NCBI GenBank assembly: GCA_963757265.1
Contig: CAVWRA010000004.1
Span: 557,106-621,105, forward strand
From: CAIVVT01 sp963757265
GTDB lineage: Bacteria; Acidobacteriota; Terriglobia; Bryobacterales; Bryobacteraceae
Length of the DNA stretch: 64,000 bases
Direction of reading: 5' to 3'
A program made the position numbers and the translations under genes. A model generated the notes under the pieces. It was given only the letters and a program-made list of their open reading frames with translations, searched no databases and had not been told where the DNA came from. This document shows positions 1 through 7,663 of this stretch, piece by piece; position 1 is the stretch's first letter; every line of letters begins with the position of its first letter.

Positions 1-1
1 A

Positions 2-340
2 ACTATTCCTGAAGATGAGCGGACACGCTTTCACCTCACTAGAGTTCGAAGACGCAGGCCGGATTTGATCGCGATCGGGAACTCGCCCCTCGACGGCGAT
101 CCGCCACTTCCGGATTCGCTGGAAAACTGCGCGTCCCGCTGGCGCAGTGACTCGGCTCGTTCATTGCTGGGATTCGCCCGCCTGCCGGAAATTGCTTTTG
201 AGCAACGCCGCATACCTCCAATCTCCATTGAGTGGGCGATCTGCGCAGGGCGAGCAAGAGGCGTGCGATATCGCGCGCTGAGGAAATTCGCACGCTGGTA
301 CTGGTGCTGGTGGCGTGCCTCGTGCCCGCTGTGGGAGTGA
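2..340 (+). CDS. C-terminal part of an unrecognised protein, cut by the window edge
   Basis: Frame 2 is open from the first base of the window to a TGA at 338-340. The residues up to about position 290 look coding, with acidic and proline-rich stretches such as PEDERTRF and SPLDGDPPLPDSLENC. The last twenty residues are tryptophan and cysteine rich and look less natural, so the true gene may shift frame near 290. I do not recognise the family. The stop overlaps an ATG at 340 as TGATG, which would couple it to the next gene if that gene starts there. Confidence 0.35.
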   Translation, partial: TIPEDERTRFHLTRVRRRRPDLIAIGNSPLDGDPPLPDSLENCASRWRSDSARSLLGFARLPEIAFEQRRIPPISIEWAICAGRARGVRYRALRKFARWYWCWWRASCPLWE

Positions 341-804
341 TGATCGGAATCGTCACGACCACTCAGCCAGATCTCTCGTATCTCGTTCCCATTCGTCGTG
401 CGGAGAAGGACTCTGTTCTCCTGAGCTGGTCGAGTCTGCTGCGGGATGACGACGGTGACACCGTCGTCCGGCCGGACCTCCGCATGGGGATCGAGGTCCG
501 TGTTCTCGGATACATGGCGGATGGTGATCGCGTCCCGCGCGAGGGAGAGTGGGTGCGGGAGTTCTGCCTGCTCCCAGACACGGGGAATTTGCTCCGTTCG
601 TCTCACCGCTACACTGACCAGATGATCGTAGTGCGTCTCGATGACGGCATCCGCATCCGGTATTCCTCCAAGGCATTGGTCTGGGCATGGGGATCGCTGC
701 AGGCTCTGCAAGAGGATGCGGGCGATGCCAGACCGCTCTACACTCTGGATCGAGCGCACGCTCAGCCTGCTGAAAGGGCGGAGATCCGGAAGTATTTCCA
801 TTAG
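232..804 (+). CDS. Small exported or membrane-anchored protein resembling DUF3299
   Basis: From a GTG at 232 the frame encodes about 190 residues. A basic N-terminus is followed by one hydrophobic segment around residues 20-40 (TLVLVLVACLVPAVGVMIG), which suits a signal anchor. The rest is a compact soluble domain with the pattern VLGYM, then VREFCLLPDTG, then DQMIVVRL. This spacing resembles DUF3299 periplasmic proteins (GY..P, EFLLVP..G, NQ..V), but the cysteine and proline signature of that family is not kept, so the assignment is inference. An alternative start is the ATG at 340, which overlaps the upstream stop but would remove the membrane segment. There is no obvious partner gene downstream. 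Confidence 0.5.
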   Translation: MGDLRRASKRRAISRAEEIRTLVLVLVACLVPAVGVMIGIVTTTQPDLSYLVPIRRAEKDSVLLSWSSLLRDDDGDTVVRPDLRMGIEVRVLGYMADGDRVPREGEWVREFCLLPDTGNLLRSSHRYTDQMIVVRLDDGIRIRYSSKALVWAWGSLQALQEDAGDARPLYTLDRAHAQPAERAEIRKYFH

Positions 805-885
805 CGCAAATGGCAGTCGCAGTTCGCTCGCGGGAACGCTCCGGGGTGATGCGTGCCGTCAGGCGAACGTGGCTCGTGTGGCTCC

Positions 886-1641
886 TCACCAGTGCAGAAG
901 CTCGCGAACGCGCCGGGCCTGCCTCTTACTGACAATGAACTGCTGCTCGTTATTGAGAGTGATCAGCCATCGCTGGCTGCTGAGTGTGCTCATCTTGCGA
1001 ACATGATCGACGTTGACGAGGGCGTTGCGGTGGATTCGACGAAAACTCGTGGACTGGAGACGCAACTCGAGCACCTTCAATGTCTGCGTAGCCAGGTACT
1101 TCCTCTTCATCGTGACGATCCAGACCAAGTCGCCATCGGCCTGGAACGCAAGGATCTCGTCGGGGCTGAGAAGAAAATACTCTTCCCCCACTTTTCCCAC
1201 GATCTTACGGCTGAGGGGGGCTTCCCGCGGGCCGGCAATCTCCTGTAAATGCGCCAGCCGATCCACCGCTTCTCTGCCGTTCAGTTTCTTCGACCTCTCG
1301 ATGGCCTCGATCAGACGCTCCCGTCTGATGGGCTTGAGTAGGTAATCGATGGCGCCGGCCTCGAACGCCTCGAGAGCGTATTTATCATAGGCCGTGACGA
1401 TGACGACAACGGGAATGTGCGTTCCACGCCGGATGGAGCGGATGACGTCGAAGCCACCCATCACGGGCATCTGAAGATCCAGCAGAACGAGATCCGGGCG
1501 CTGGTTCGTTATCCTCTCAACGGCCGCGGCGCCGTTATCCACCTCGCCGACGATTTCTATCCCGTCGAGGGATTCGAGTTCCTCGCGCAGGACCTGGCGT
1601 GCGATCGGTTCGTCATCGACGATGAGCGTTTTCAAGGCCAA
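886..1641 (-). CDS. LytTR-family DNA-binding response regulator
   Basis: The 251-residue protein has a receiver domain at about residues 3-120 and a LytTR DNA-binding domain at about 145-250. Visible receiver residues are the acidic pair in IVDDEP, the phosphoacceptor aspartate in LLDLQMP, the switch threonine in VTAYD and the lysine in YLLKPI. The C-terminal half has the LytTR features FLLSPDEILAFQADGD, the RIHRNALVN segment and a basic end. It should bind direct repeats in promoters when phosphorylated by a LytS/YpdA-type kinase. The DNA just upstream, on the same strand, holds a decayed kinase ATP-binding region, so the regulator seems to have lost its neighbour kinase. The receiver looks intact. 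Confidence 0.9.
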   Translation of the reverse strand: MALKTLIVDDEPIARQVLREELESLDGIEIVGEVDNGAAAVERITNQRPDLVLLDLQMPVMGGFDVIRSIRRGTHIPVVVIVTAYDKYALEAFEAGAIDYLLKPIRRERLIEAIERSKKLNGREAVDRLAHLQEIAGPREAPLSRKIVGKVGEEYFLLSPDEILAFQADGDLVWIVTMKRKYLATQTLKVLELRLQSTSFRRIHRNALVNVDHVRKMSTLSSQRWLITLNNEQQFIVSKRQARRVRELLHW

Positions 1642-1799
1642 GGAGGAGCCCCACGGCTCAGATAGTTGTAACCCGCCGCCGCCAAGACGCCTAAGAGATT
1701 TCCGATGAGCGGGCAGCGGGAGATGGCAAGCGGCCTGGAACTGTCAACAAGCGGACATTGCAATGTCCTACGCGGCCTCTGAGAAGACGCGGCGAGGGG

Positions 1800-2086
1800 T
1801 GGCAACGGATTCCGGGCCGCGTTCAATCCCGGGGTGGTGGCACCATCCGCCGAATTGGCTCCGAACTTGAATTCCTCACCGTAGCGTACCTTCAGGTGGC
1901 GGCGGATGTTGCAGAGTTCGATGCCGCTGGGGGTTTTCCAAGGCTTGGACTGCCGACCCACACGGCAACCGCCGCTTGGCCGTCGAACGCCCATAGCACC
2001 GAAGTGCCGCGACCGACTGTTAGCGGATGATCGGCAACTCGGAAGGAATCGTGCCCGGGAAGTCGAATTTCCGGAAACTGGATCAA
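1800..2086 (-). pseudogene. Remnant of a LytS-type sensor histidine kinase (ATPase domain)
   Basis: In one minus-strand frame, around 1863-1925, there is GIELCNIRRHLKVRYGEEF, close to the G2 box and following helix of LytS/YpdA-type kinases (GIGLxNVRxRLxxxYG). In a neighbouring frame just upstream there is LWAFDGQAAVAVWVG, matching the strand before the G1 box. Reading through both needs a frame change near 1930. No H-box or membrane region survives. The remnant lies directly upstream of the LytTR regulator, where the cognate kinase is usually found, so I infer a decayed kinase-regulator pair. Confidence 0.55.
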
Positions 2087-2157
2087 GACGGCGGTTGAAC
2101 CGGAGTCCCAGAGAGCTTCCGAACCCCATCTTCAAGACGCCGGCCCCTTGCCCGCAG

Positions 2158-2167
2158 GCTACCGATA
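2158..2167 (+). repeat. Dispersed GCTACCGATA repeat, copy 1
   Basis: The 10-mer GCTACCGATA extends here to GCTACCGATATTGACCCTTA, identical to copy 4 near 52458. It lies in the non-coding stretch before the amidohydrolase genes. Four exact copies of the 10-mer lie on the plus strand of this window; a random 10-mer would be expected about 0.06 times on one strand. Confidence 0.6.
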
Positions 2168-2309
2168 TTGACCCTTAACGTTCCGGCCTCGCGGCACCAC
2201 CACCGGCGATCGATTTGCCGCTCACACGGTTTGGCGTAGTCCGTCCGCTGGTCGTGGCCGTCTGCCATCGTTATCGCGCTATACTGATCGAACTGCAAGG
2301 TCCCTTTCC

Positions 2310-3623
2310 ATGGCTCGACTATCCATGCTGTTCCGCGCCTCGCTGCTGACTGCCACTGCAGTAATCTGCCTGGCCCAGCAGGCGCCTATGGCCTTTACGG
2401 GCGCAAGGCTGATCCCCATCACGACGCCGGAAATCGATCGTGGCGTCCTCGTGATCGCCGACGGCAAGATTGTCGCCGCCGGGCGCGAAGGCTCCGTAAG
2501 AATCCCCGCGAATGCTACGCGAGTCAACGCCTCCGGCAAGGTCATTATGCCGGGTCTGGTCGATTCGCACAGTCACATCGGTGAGCCCGAGGGAGGCGAC
2601 GCCAGCGGCCCCATCCAGCCGGATGTGCGGGTGTTGGACTCCGTCAACGTGTTAGACGCGCACATCGAGAAGGCCCGCGCGGGGGGAGTGACAACTGCTA
2701 ACGTAATGCCTGGCTCAGGCCACCTGCTCAGCGGTCAAACCCTCTATCTCAAGCTGCGCAAAGGCCGGACTATCGACGATCTGCTGATTCGTCTGCCGGA
2801 TGGCCGGATCGCGGGCGGCATGAAAATGGCCAACGGCACGAACTCCCGCCGCCCAGCACCGTTTCCCGGCACCCGAGCGAAATCCGCAGCGCTGGACCGT
2901 GAACAGTTCGTGAAGGCCCAGGAATACCGCGAGAAGATCCGCATGGCCCAGGGTGATGCCGAAAAAATGCCGCCGCGCGACCTAAACCTCGAGGCGCTGG
3001 TCGAGGTGTTGGACGGCAAACGTGTTGTGCAGTTCCATACGCATCGCCACGACGACATCATGACCGTGCTGCGCCTCGCACGCGAGTTCCAGTTTCGCGT
3101 AGTCCTGCACCACGTCAGCGACGGATGGATGGTGGCGGACGAGATCGCCAAGTCCGGCGCGCCGGTTTCATTGATTGTCCTCGACAGCCCGGGCGGCAAG
3201 GAAGAAGCCAAGGACGTGGCGATGTTTACCGGTGCCGTCCTGGAGAAGGCCGGTGTCCTGGTCGGCTTCCATACTGACGACCCGATCACCGATTCCCGCT
3301 TGCTGCTGCGCTCGCCGGCCCTGGCCGTGCGCGCTGGGATGTCACGTGACAAAGCCTTATACGGCGTCACCCTCGCGAACGCCAAAATCCTGGATCTCGA
3401 TTCGCGCGTCGGCTCGCTCGATCCGGGCAAGGACGCCGATTTCATCCTGCTGTCCGGAGACCCGCTCAGCGTTTACACGCACGTGCTCGAAACGTGGATT
3501 GAAGGCCGGCAGGTATTCGACCGCAGCTTCCCCGCCGATCGTTTGGAGGCCGTCGGAGGCTACGGCGCAAGCCATGACCAGACACCCGGCTGGACCGACG
3601 ACGACGGAGAGAAGGTGCAATGA
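2310..3623 (+). CDS. Exported amidohydrolase, imidazolonepropionase-like
   Basis: The 437-residue protein starts with a cleavable signal peptide (MARLSMLFRASLLTATAVICLAQ, cleavage near residue 22). An amidohydrolase fold follows: a small beta-sandwich (GARLIPITTPEIDRGVLVIADGKIVAAG), then the barrel opening with GLVDSHSHIG, which carries the HxH metal ligands. Further likely ligands are the histidines in VVLHHVSD and the aspartate in GFHTDDP. The C-terminus has the usual NAKILDLDSRVGSLDPGKDADFILL signature. Substrates of such periplasmic members are mostly unknown; some act as dipeptidases or prolidases. Its stop overlaps the start of the next amidohydrolase as ATGA, so the two are translationally coupled. 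Confidence 0.88.
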   Translation: MARLSMLFRASLLTATAVICLAQQAPMAFTGARLIPITTPEIDRGVLVIADGKIVAAGREGSVRIPANATRVNASGKVIMPGLVDSHSHIGEPEGGDASGPIQPDVRVLDSVNVLDAHIEKARAGGVTTANVMPGSGHLLSGQTLYLKLRKGRTIDDLLIRLPDGRIAGGMKMANGTNSRRPAPFPGTRAKSAALDREQFVKAQEYREKIRMAQGDAEKMPPRDLNLEALVEVLDGKRVVQFHTHRHDDIMTVLRLAREFQFRVVLHHVSDGWMVADEIAKSGAPVSLIVLDSPGGKEEAKDVAMFTGAVLEKAGVLVGFHTDDPITDSRLLLRSPALAVRAGMSRDKALYGVTLANAKILDLDSRVGSLDPGKDADFILLSGDPLSVYTHVLETWIEGRQVFDRSFPADRLEAVGGYGASHDQTPGWTDDDGEKVQ

Positions 3624-4855
3624 CGATGCGGAACACGATGCTCCTCTTCGCGCTCCTCAGCCCCGCCTATGCCCAGGATATTGCCGTGCGCGGCGATACC
3701 GTCTACACCATGGCAGGCCCTGCGATCTCGAACGGCGTGGTCGTGATCACCCATGGAAAGGTCGTGTCCGCCGGAATGGCTTCAGTGGTCAGTATTCCGG
3801 AGGGATACCACGTGATCACTGCCAAAGTGGTCACGCCCGGTTTGGTCAACGCGCACTCCGTCGTGGGTTTGACTGGCTACTGGAACACGCCGGGTGACCA
3901 GGACCAGCTTGAGACCAGTGCGCCAATCCAACCAGAGTTGCGCGCCGTCGATGCCTACGATCCTGGCGAGCGGCTGGTGGAATGGGTACGCGGCTTTGGC
4001 GTCACCACTATGAACACTGGACACGCTTCAGGCGCGCTGGTTTCCGGCCAGCTCATGGTGGTGAAGACTCGCGGGAATACCGTGGAACAAGCGACCCTGA
4101 AGCCCGTTTCCATGGTGGCCGCCAGTCTCGGCGAACTTGGTCGCGGGCAGGGCGACGGCAAGAGCCCCGGTACGCACGCCAAGGAAATCGCAATGCTGCG
4201 CGAGCAACTCCTCAAGGCACAGGAGTACAACCGGAAAATGGAGGCGCCGCCCGCCGACAAGGATAAAGAGAAAGGCGCCGCAAAAGTACCAGATCGCGAT
4301 CTGAGGCTTGACGTGCTGGCCCGCGTCCTGAAGGGCGAATTGCCTCTGCTCGTCACGGCGAATCGAGCGCGAGACATCATGAGCGCGCTACGCTTGGCCG
4401 CCGAATTCCACTTCCGTTTAATCCTGGACGGCGCCGCTGAGGCCGACCTGGTTATCGGCCAGATCAAGGCTGCTGGCTATCCCGTCATTGTGCATGCCAC
4501 CATGCAGCGACACAGCGGCGAAACGGAAAACGCAAGCTTCGAGACGGCTGCGCATCTCCAGGCGACCGGAATTGACTGGGCCTTGCAAAGCGGCTTCGAA
4601 GGCTACGTGCCGAAGACCCGGGTCATTCTATTTGAAGCCGCCGTCGCCGCAGCTAACGGGCTTACCTTCGACCAGGCGCTGGCCGGCATCACAATCAACG
4701 CAGCCAAACTCATCGGCGTAGATGCCCGCGTTGGCTCACTTGAAGCAGGCAAAGACGGTGATCTGGCACTCTTTGACGGCGATCCTTTTGAATACACGTC
4801 CCATTGCGTTGCTACCGTCATTGACGGCAAGGTTGAGTTCAGCGGCAAGCAATAG
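3620..4855 (+). CDS. Second exported amidohydrolase-family protein lacking the HxH motif
   Basis: The 411-residue protein has a short signal peptide (MTMRNTMLLFALLSPAYA, cleavage near residue 18) and the same fold signature as its neighbour: a sandwich start, TPGLVNAHSVVGLTG where the HxH should be, and the closing INAAKLIGVDARVGSLEAGKDGDLALF. The second histidine of HxH is a valine here, and the late DDP aspartate region is also not kept. It overlaps the upstream gene by four bases. I infer that it either pairs with the active upstream enzyme as a structural partner or binds ligand without metal-dependent hydrolysis. Such tandem pairs of active and degenerate paralogues occur in the family. 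Confidence 0.85.
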   Translation: MTMRNTMLLFALLSPAYAQDIAVRGDTVYTMAGPAISNGVVVITHGKVVSAGMASVVSIPEGYHVITAKVVTPGLVNAHSVVGLTGYWNTPGDQDQLETSAPIQPELRAVDAYDPGERLVEWVRGFGVTTMNTGHASGALVSGQLMVVKTRGNTVEQATLKPVSMVAASLGELGRGQGDGKSPGTHAKEIAMLREQLLKAQEYNRKMEAPPADKDKEKGAAKVPDRDLRLDVLARVLKGELPLLVTANRARDIMSALRLAAEFHFRLILDGAAEADLVIGQIKAAGYPVIVHATMQRHSGETENASFETAAHLQATGIDWALQSGFEGYVPKTRVILFEAAVAAANGLTFDQALAGITINAAKLIGVDARVGSLEAGKDGDLALFDGDPFEYTSHCVATVIDGKVEFSGKQ

Positions 4856-4918
4856 TGAGAAGTGCGGCCGTGTTGTCAGCTGGTGATGTTCTCTGCCGCC
4901 AGCGCAACGGCTGAGCTG

Positions 4919-4928
4919 GCTACCGATA
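4919..4928 (+). repeat. Dispersed GCTACCGATA repeat, copy 2
   Basis: An exact copy of the 10-mer in the intergenic region after the amidohydrolase pair. Beyond the 10-mer it diverges from the other copies, although a CAACGCT follows at a spacing close to the TAACGCT of copy 3. Confidence 0.45.
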
Positions 4929-5029
4929 ACACGAAACAACGCTGACTTCGAGAAGCGTTTACACAGCGATCCGCAGGCTGGCTTACACCTGAACTTCCTC
5001 GAACGCCGTTTCGGGGTCGATTGACTGCC

Positions 5030-5329
5030 TCACTTGTTCTGACAAGGTCCGAGCCGGGAGTCGTGGATGGTGATTCCCCGCACTGACAGCTCGTCCAGCA
5101 ACCTCGTCACTGCGCGAGACATCTCACCGTCTCCCGGTACGACCACCGCCCATTGTAGGTTCTCTCGGAACTCTCGGGAGATGATTCGCCATTGATCGAG
5201 CGGAGGCGGCGTTGTCGTACCGATCTGAATGAGTGACCAGTGTCGAATGAGTGCGAGTGCGACCTCTCGGTCCGGCAATGGACCACGCACGATGAAATGA
5301 TTGTCGCCATGCACCAGAATGCCCACCAT
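5030..5329 (-). CDS. Small conserved-looking protein downstream of sagB-like gene
   Basis: The preferred start is the ATG at 5329 (MVGILVHGDNHFIVRG), which lies eight bases after the stop of the SagB-like gene on the same strand; the longer reading would run inside that gene. The product has 99 residues, no signal peptide or membrane segment, and an alternating strand-helix pattern. A central PPPLDQWRIISREFRENLQW and a C-terminal SVRGITIHDSRLG are visible. I do not recognise a named family. Its tight position after the oxidoreductase gene implies co-transcription and a related role, and its frame is intact although the upstream gene is broken. Confidence 0.65.
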   Translation of the reverse strand: MVGILVHGDNHFIVRGPLPDREVALALIRHWSLIQIGTTTPPPLDQWRIISREFRENLQWAVVVPGDGEMSRAVTRLLDELSVRGITIHDSRLGPCQNK

Positions 5330-5336
5330 GGCGATC

Positions 5337-6821
5337 TCATGACTCAAGGCGCGGATCGGGGACTGGATAACCGATCGCGAAATGGTACACCACCTGTCCC
5401 TGCTCGGGCGCCAGGTTGAGATAACGATGCACCTCTTCATCGTAGAACGCGCCGATGCCGGTCGCCCCTAGCCCGAGCGCTTCGGCGGCGAGATACAAGC
5501 GGTGGCCGACGGCGCCTGCTTCGAAATGCACATAGCGATAACCACGGTCACCATGGGCGCGGGCGGCACGCTCGAGATCGCCGATCATCGAGAGCGCCAC
5601 GCATGCGTTACCGGCGAGCTCTTGCCCGAGGCTTAGGCCCGCGGCCGCGACGCGCTGGTCGCCACTTCTTGATCTGCTCCAACTCGGTACGCTCTGGCCA
5701 GAACCTGTACACGCCTGGTCGCAGCCCGTCCACGCGATGGGCGTACAAATAGAGCTGGATGAAACGCGCACGGGCAAAATCAGCAGAAAACGGCTGGGTC
5801 GTGGCAGCCAGGATGGCTGAGAGTTGCGTCAATGACATCGATTGCATTCCACCCAAGAAGTCGAGTGCCGAACGCCGCATTCGGGCGACCTCGCCAAAGG
5901 TCCGCTGCGATGAAGCCGGAGGAGGCAGCTTGATCTCGCCGGAGCCCGTGGGAGCACGGTTCGGCGGGGGAGATGCCGCGGCACGCGCCCTCGCTGAGTT
6001 TCGTGGCGTCCCTGAATCCCGTCAATGAGCGTGTAGGCGATTCTTTCTTTCGAGAGCTGATTCGCGTGCCCGCCGTACCAAACGGTCTCGCAGGCGTCTG
6101 GTTCGCGCACTGGAATGGACTTGCCACGCAGCTCGACAATGAGCATCGGCCATTCATCCTCGTGAAAGCGGCAGAACTGCGCGACTTCATCGTCCGGGAA
6201 ATGACCGACCGCAAAGCTGTCGCATCCGATGGCTCGGGCGGCGAGCGCGAGGGCTTGCCAGGCGTGCCCCATGTCGTGTAAGCAGTATCGATATGCCCGG
6301 TCACGATACTTCCACGCCTCGCGCCACGCAATGCTGGTCAGGACAAACACGATTGGCGCAGAGCTGCCGGCCAGCTTCATCTCAAGAGCGCCCAGCGCGC
6401 GCTGTTCGGCCATGTGTGCAGAGGGACGGTAATGATACAGCCCATCGGGCCACTCCTTCAGGCCCCTTGTCAGGAAGTGGAATTCGGTCGGATGCAGATT
6501 CCCGGAGGATGGATTCACGCGCAAAGCGTACCGGTATCCGGTGGACGGAACGCGCTTGGACGCGCTAATCGCAGCCGAATAGAACAGTAGTTGCGAAAGG
6601 AACGTCGGTCCGTCATTGGCAGGTGCGGCACCAGCGACACCGTGAAGCACTTCGAGTGCTGGTGTTTCAGGGATGGGTGGATCTGCTGGCAGGTCGAGCA
6701 CTGGCACGCCCTCGTAGTGACGGAACGGGTCGGGCATATTCGCCCAGTCGAGAACATGCGGCGTTCGCCTCAGCGATTCAACGCTGTGCTTCGTAGATTC
6801 GTGATATTCGCGCCATGTCAT
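5337..6821 (-). pseudogene. SagB/ThcOx-type nitroreductase-fold oxidoreductase, two fused domains, two frameshifts
   Basis: The likely start is the ATG at 6821 (MTWREYHESTKHSVESL). The first reading frame gives a complete N-terminal SagB-like domain with LDWANMPDPFRHYEGVP, the flavin-site segment RVNPSSGNLHPTEFHFL and YCLHDMGHAWQALALAARA. After TLIDGIQ near 6012 the coding potential moves to another frame (EIKLPPPASSQRTFGEV, then MRRSALDFLGGMQSM). It moves again near 5665 to AAAGLSLGQELAGNACVAL, ending in PVPDPRLES and a TGA. Read through, it is a roughly 490-residue double-domain SagB. Members oxidise azoline rings in azole peptide biosynthesis or act as lone flavin oxidoreductases. No cyclodehydratase or precursor gene is visible nearby. 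The shifts may be real decay or assembly errors. Confidence 0.75.
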
Positions 6822-6989
6822 GGTCGATAGACGGGCGTTGCCAGATAAGGAGGCAGATGCGGAGTTGCTGCTCGATCTTAGCATCGAGACTCATCGCGCT
6901 TCCGTGCCGGACTTGAGACCACTGCGATCCTGGCGAACGCCCTTTCAGTGTCCCGCGAAGTCCCGCTCTGGGAAATTAGGGCTTATTGG

Positions 6990-7270
6990 TGCCTGCTGAC
7001 ACTGTCGCAGACCGCTTCCGATATCACCAGATATCGTTCCTGGCGAGGGGCAACCCTCCGTCAGGTGATCCGGTCGCACCTCTCGATGTCGATGTGTACT
7101 TTGTCGCCACCTTTCCGGTGAATCGTCCCAGACGGAGGTTTCCACCGCGCGTCCGGCACTTTCCGTAAACGCCGTTCGCCGGCCACTGGCTCGTTCCGGA
7201 TGCTCCGTGATGTAACTGCAGTCGGATAGTCAACACCCCAGAACCGGACTTGGGGGCGTTTGATAGAGCG
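6990..7270 (+). repeat. Degenerate dispersed intergenic repeat, copy A
   Basis: This stretch aligns along its length with 52458-52700. Shared blocks include TTCTGGCGAGGG versus TTCCTGGCGAGGG, TTTGTCGTCACC versus TTTGTCGCCACC, a common ATCGTCCCAGACG, and TTTCCGGTAACGCCGTT versus TTTCCGTAAACGCCGTT. Its end has CCAGAACCGGACTTGGGG, found again with one mismatch at about 60463. Neither copy has a conserved open frame, so it looks like an old non-autonomous or decayed element. Confidence 0.55.
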
Positions 7271-7291
7271 AAGGGAATTGCACAACACTAA

Positions 7292-7310
7292 TCGGCACCG
7301 GCGGTGCCGA
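7292..7310. other. Perfect 8-bp hairpin with 3-base loop
   Basis: TCGGCACC-GGC-GGTGCCGA forms a strong stem. No T-run follows on either strand, so it is not a standard intrinsic terminator. It could be an RNA structure or a binding site. Confidence 0.4.
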
Positions 7311-7570
7311 CCGGGTAGAGGGGGGCAATGTGCGCACCGAAATCAGGCGACAAGCATATGAGGGTCGGTGAAATGCATGTGGAATGCGTAGGAAAGACAG
7401 GATTCCAGGTTTTGGATTCTCTGCCGGCAGGACGAAAAGAGCGCCTTGCGCAGGCGAAAACGGCTCTTGGAGCATACTTGCAGCTCGCAGGATCAGAGGG
7501 CGGCGGCTTGGTATAGGCTGAACAGGAGCCGGGAGTCCAAGACGATGGAAATCCCGGACAGGGAGAATTC

Positions 7571-7636
7571 ATGCGCGGAATCACGAGGCGGGAAGTGGTG
7601 ACTGGCGGGACGTTAACCGCGTGCTTTCCCGTCTGA
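7571..7636 (+). pseudogene. Tat signal-peptide stub
   Basis: An ATG after GGGAGAATTC starts MRGITRREVVTGGTLTACFP and stops after 21 codons. This is a twin-arginine leader (TRREVVTGG) with nothing attached. It lies directly before the isomerase/ThuA fusion gene and has a good ribosome-binding site, so it is probably the surviving start of a deleted Tat-exported enzyme such as a MocA dehydrogenase. Confidence 0.5.
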
Positions 7637-7663
7637 AGTGTAGTTTGTGGGGGTAGGAAGCAA

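Larger units (their letters stand above)
6822..7663. other. Intergenic region with degenerate repeat and hairpin
   Basis: No convincing gene in 840 bases. It holds the degenerate repeat at about 6990-7270, a hairpin at 7292-7310 and a 21-codon Tat leader stub at 7571. A short frame at 7328-7516 encodes 62 residues without recognisable features and was not called. Confidence 0.5.

Noticed and set aside
7292..7310. Intrinsic terminator
   Set aside because: Strong stem but no T-run on either side and no gene ending just before it.
7328..7516. 62-residue plus-strand protein
   Set aside because: No ribosome-binding site, no features, and it lies inside a repeat-rich non-coding region.
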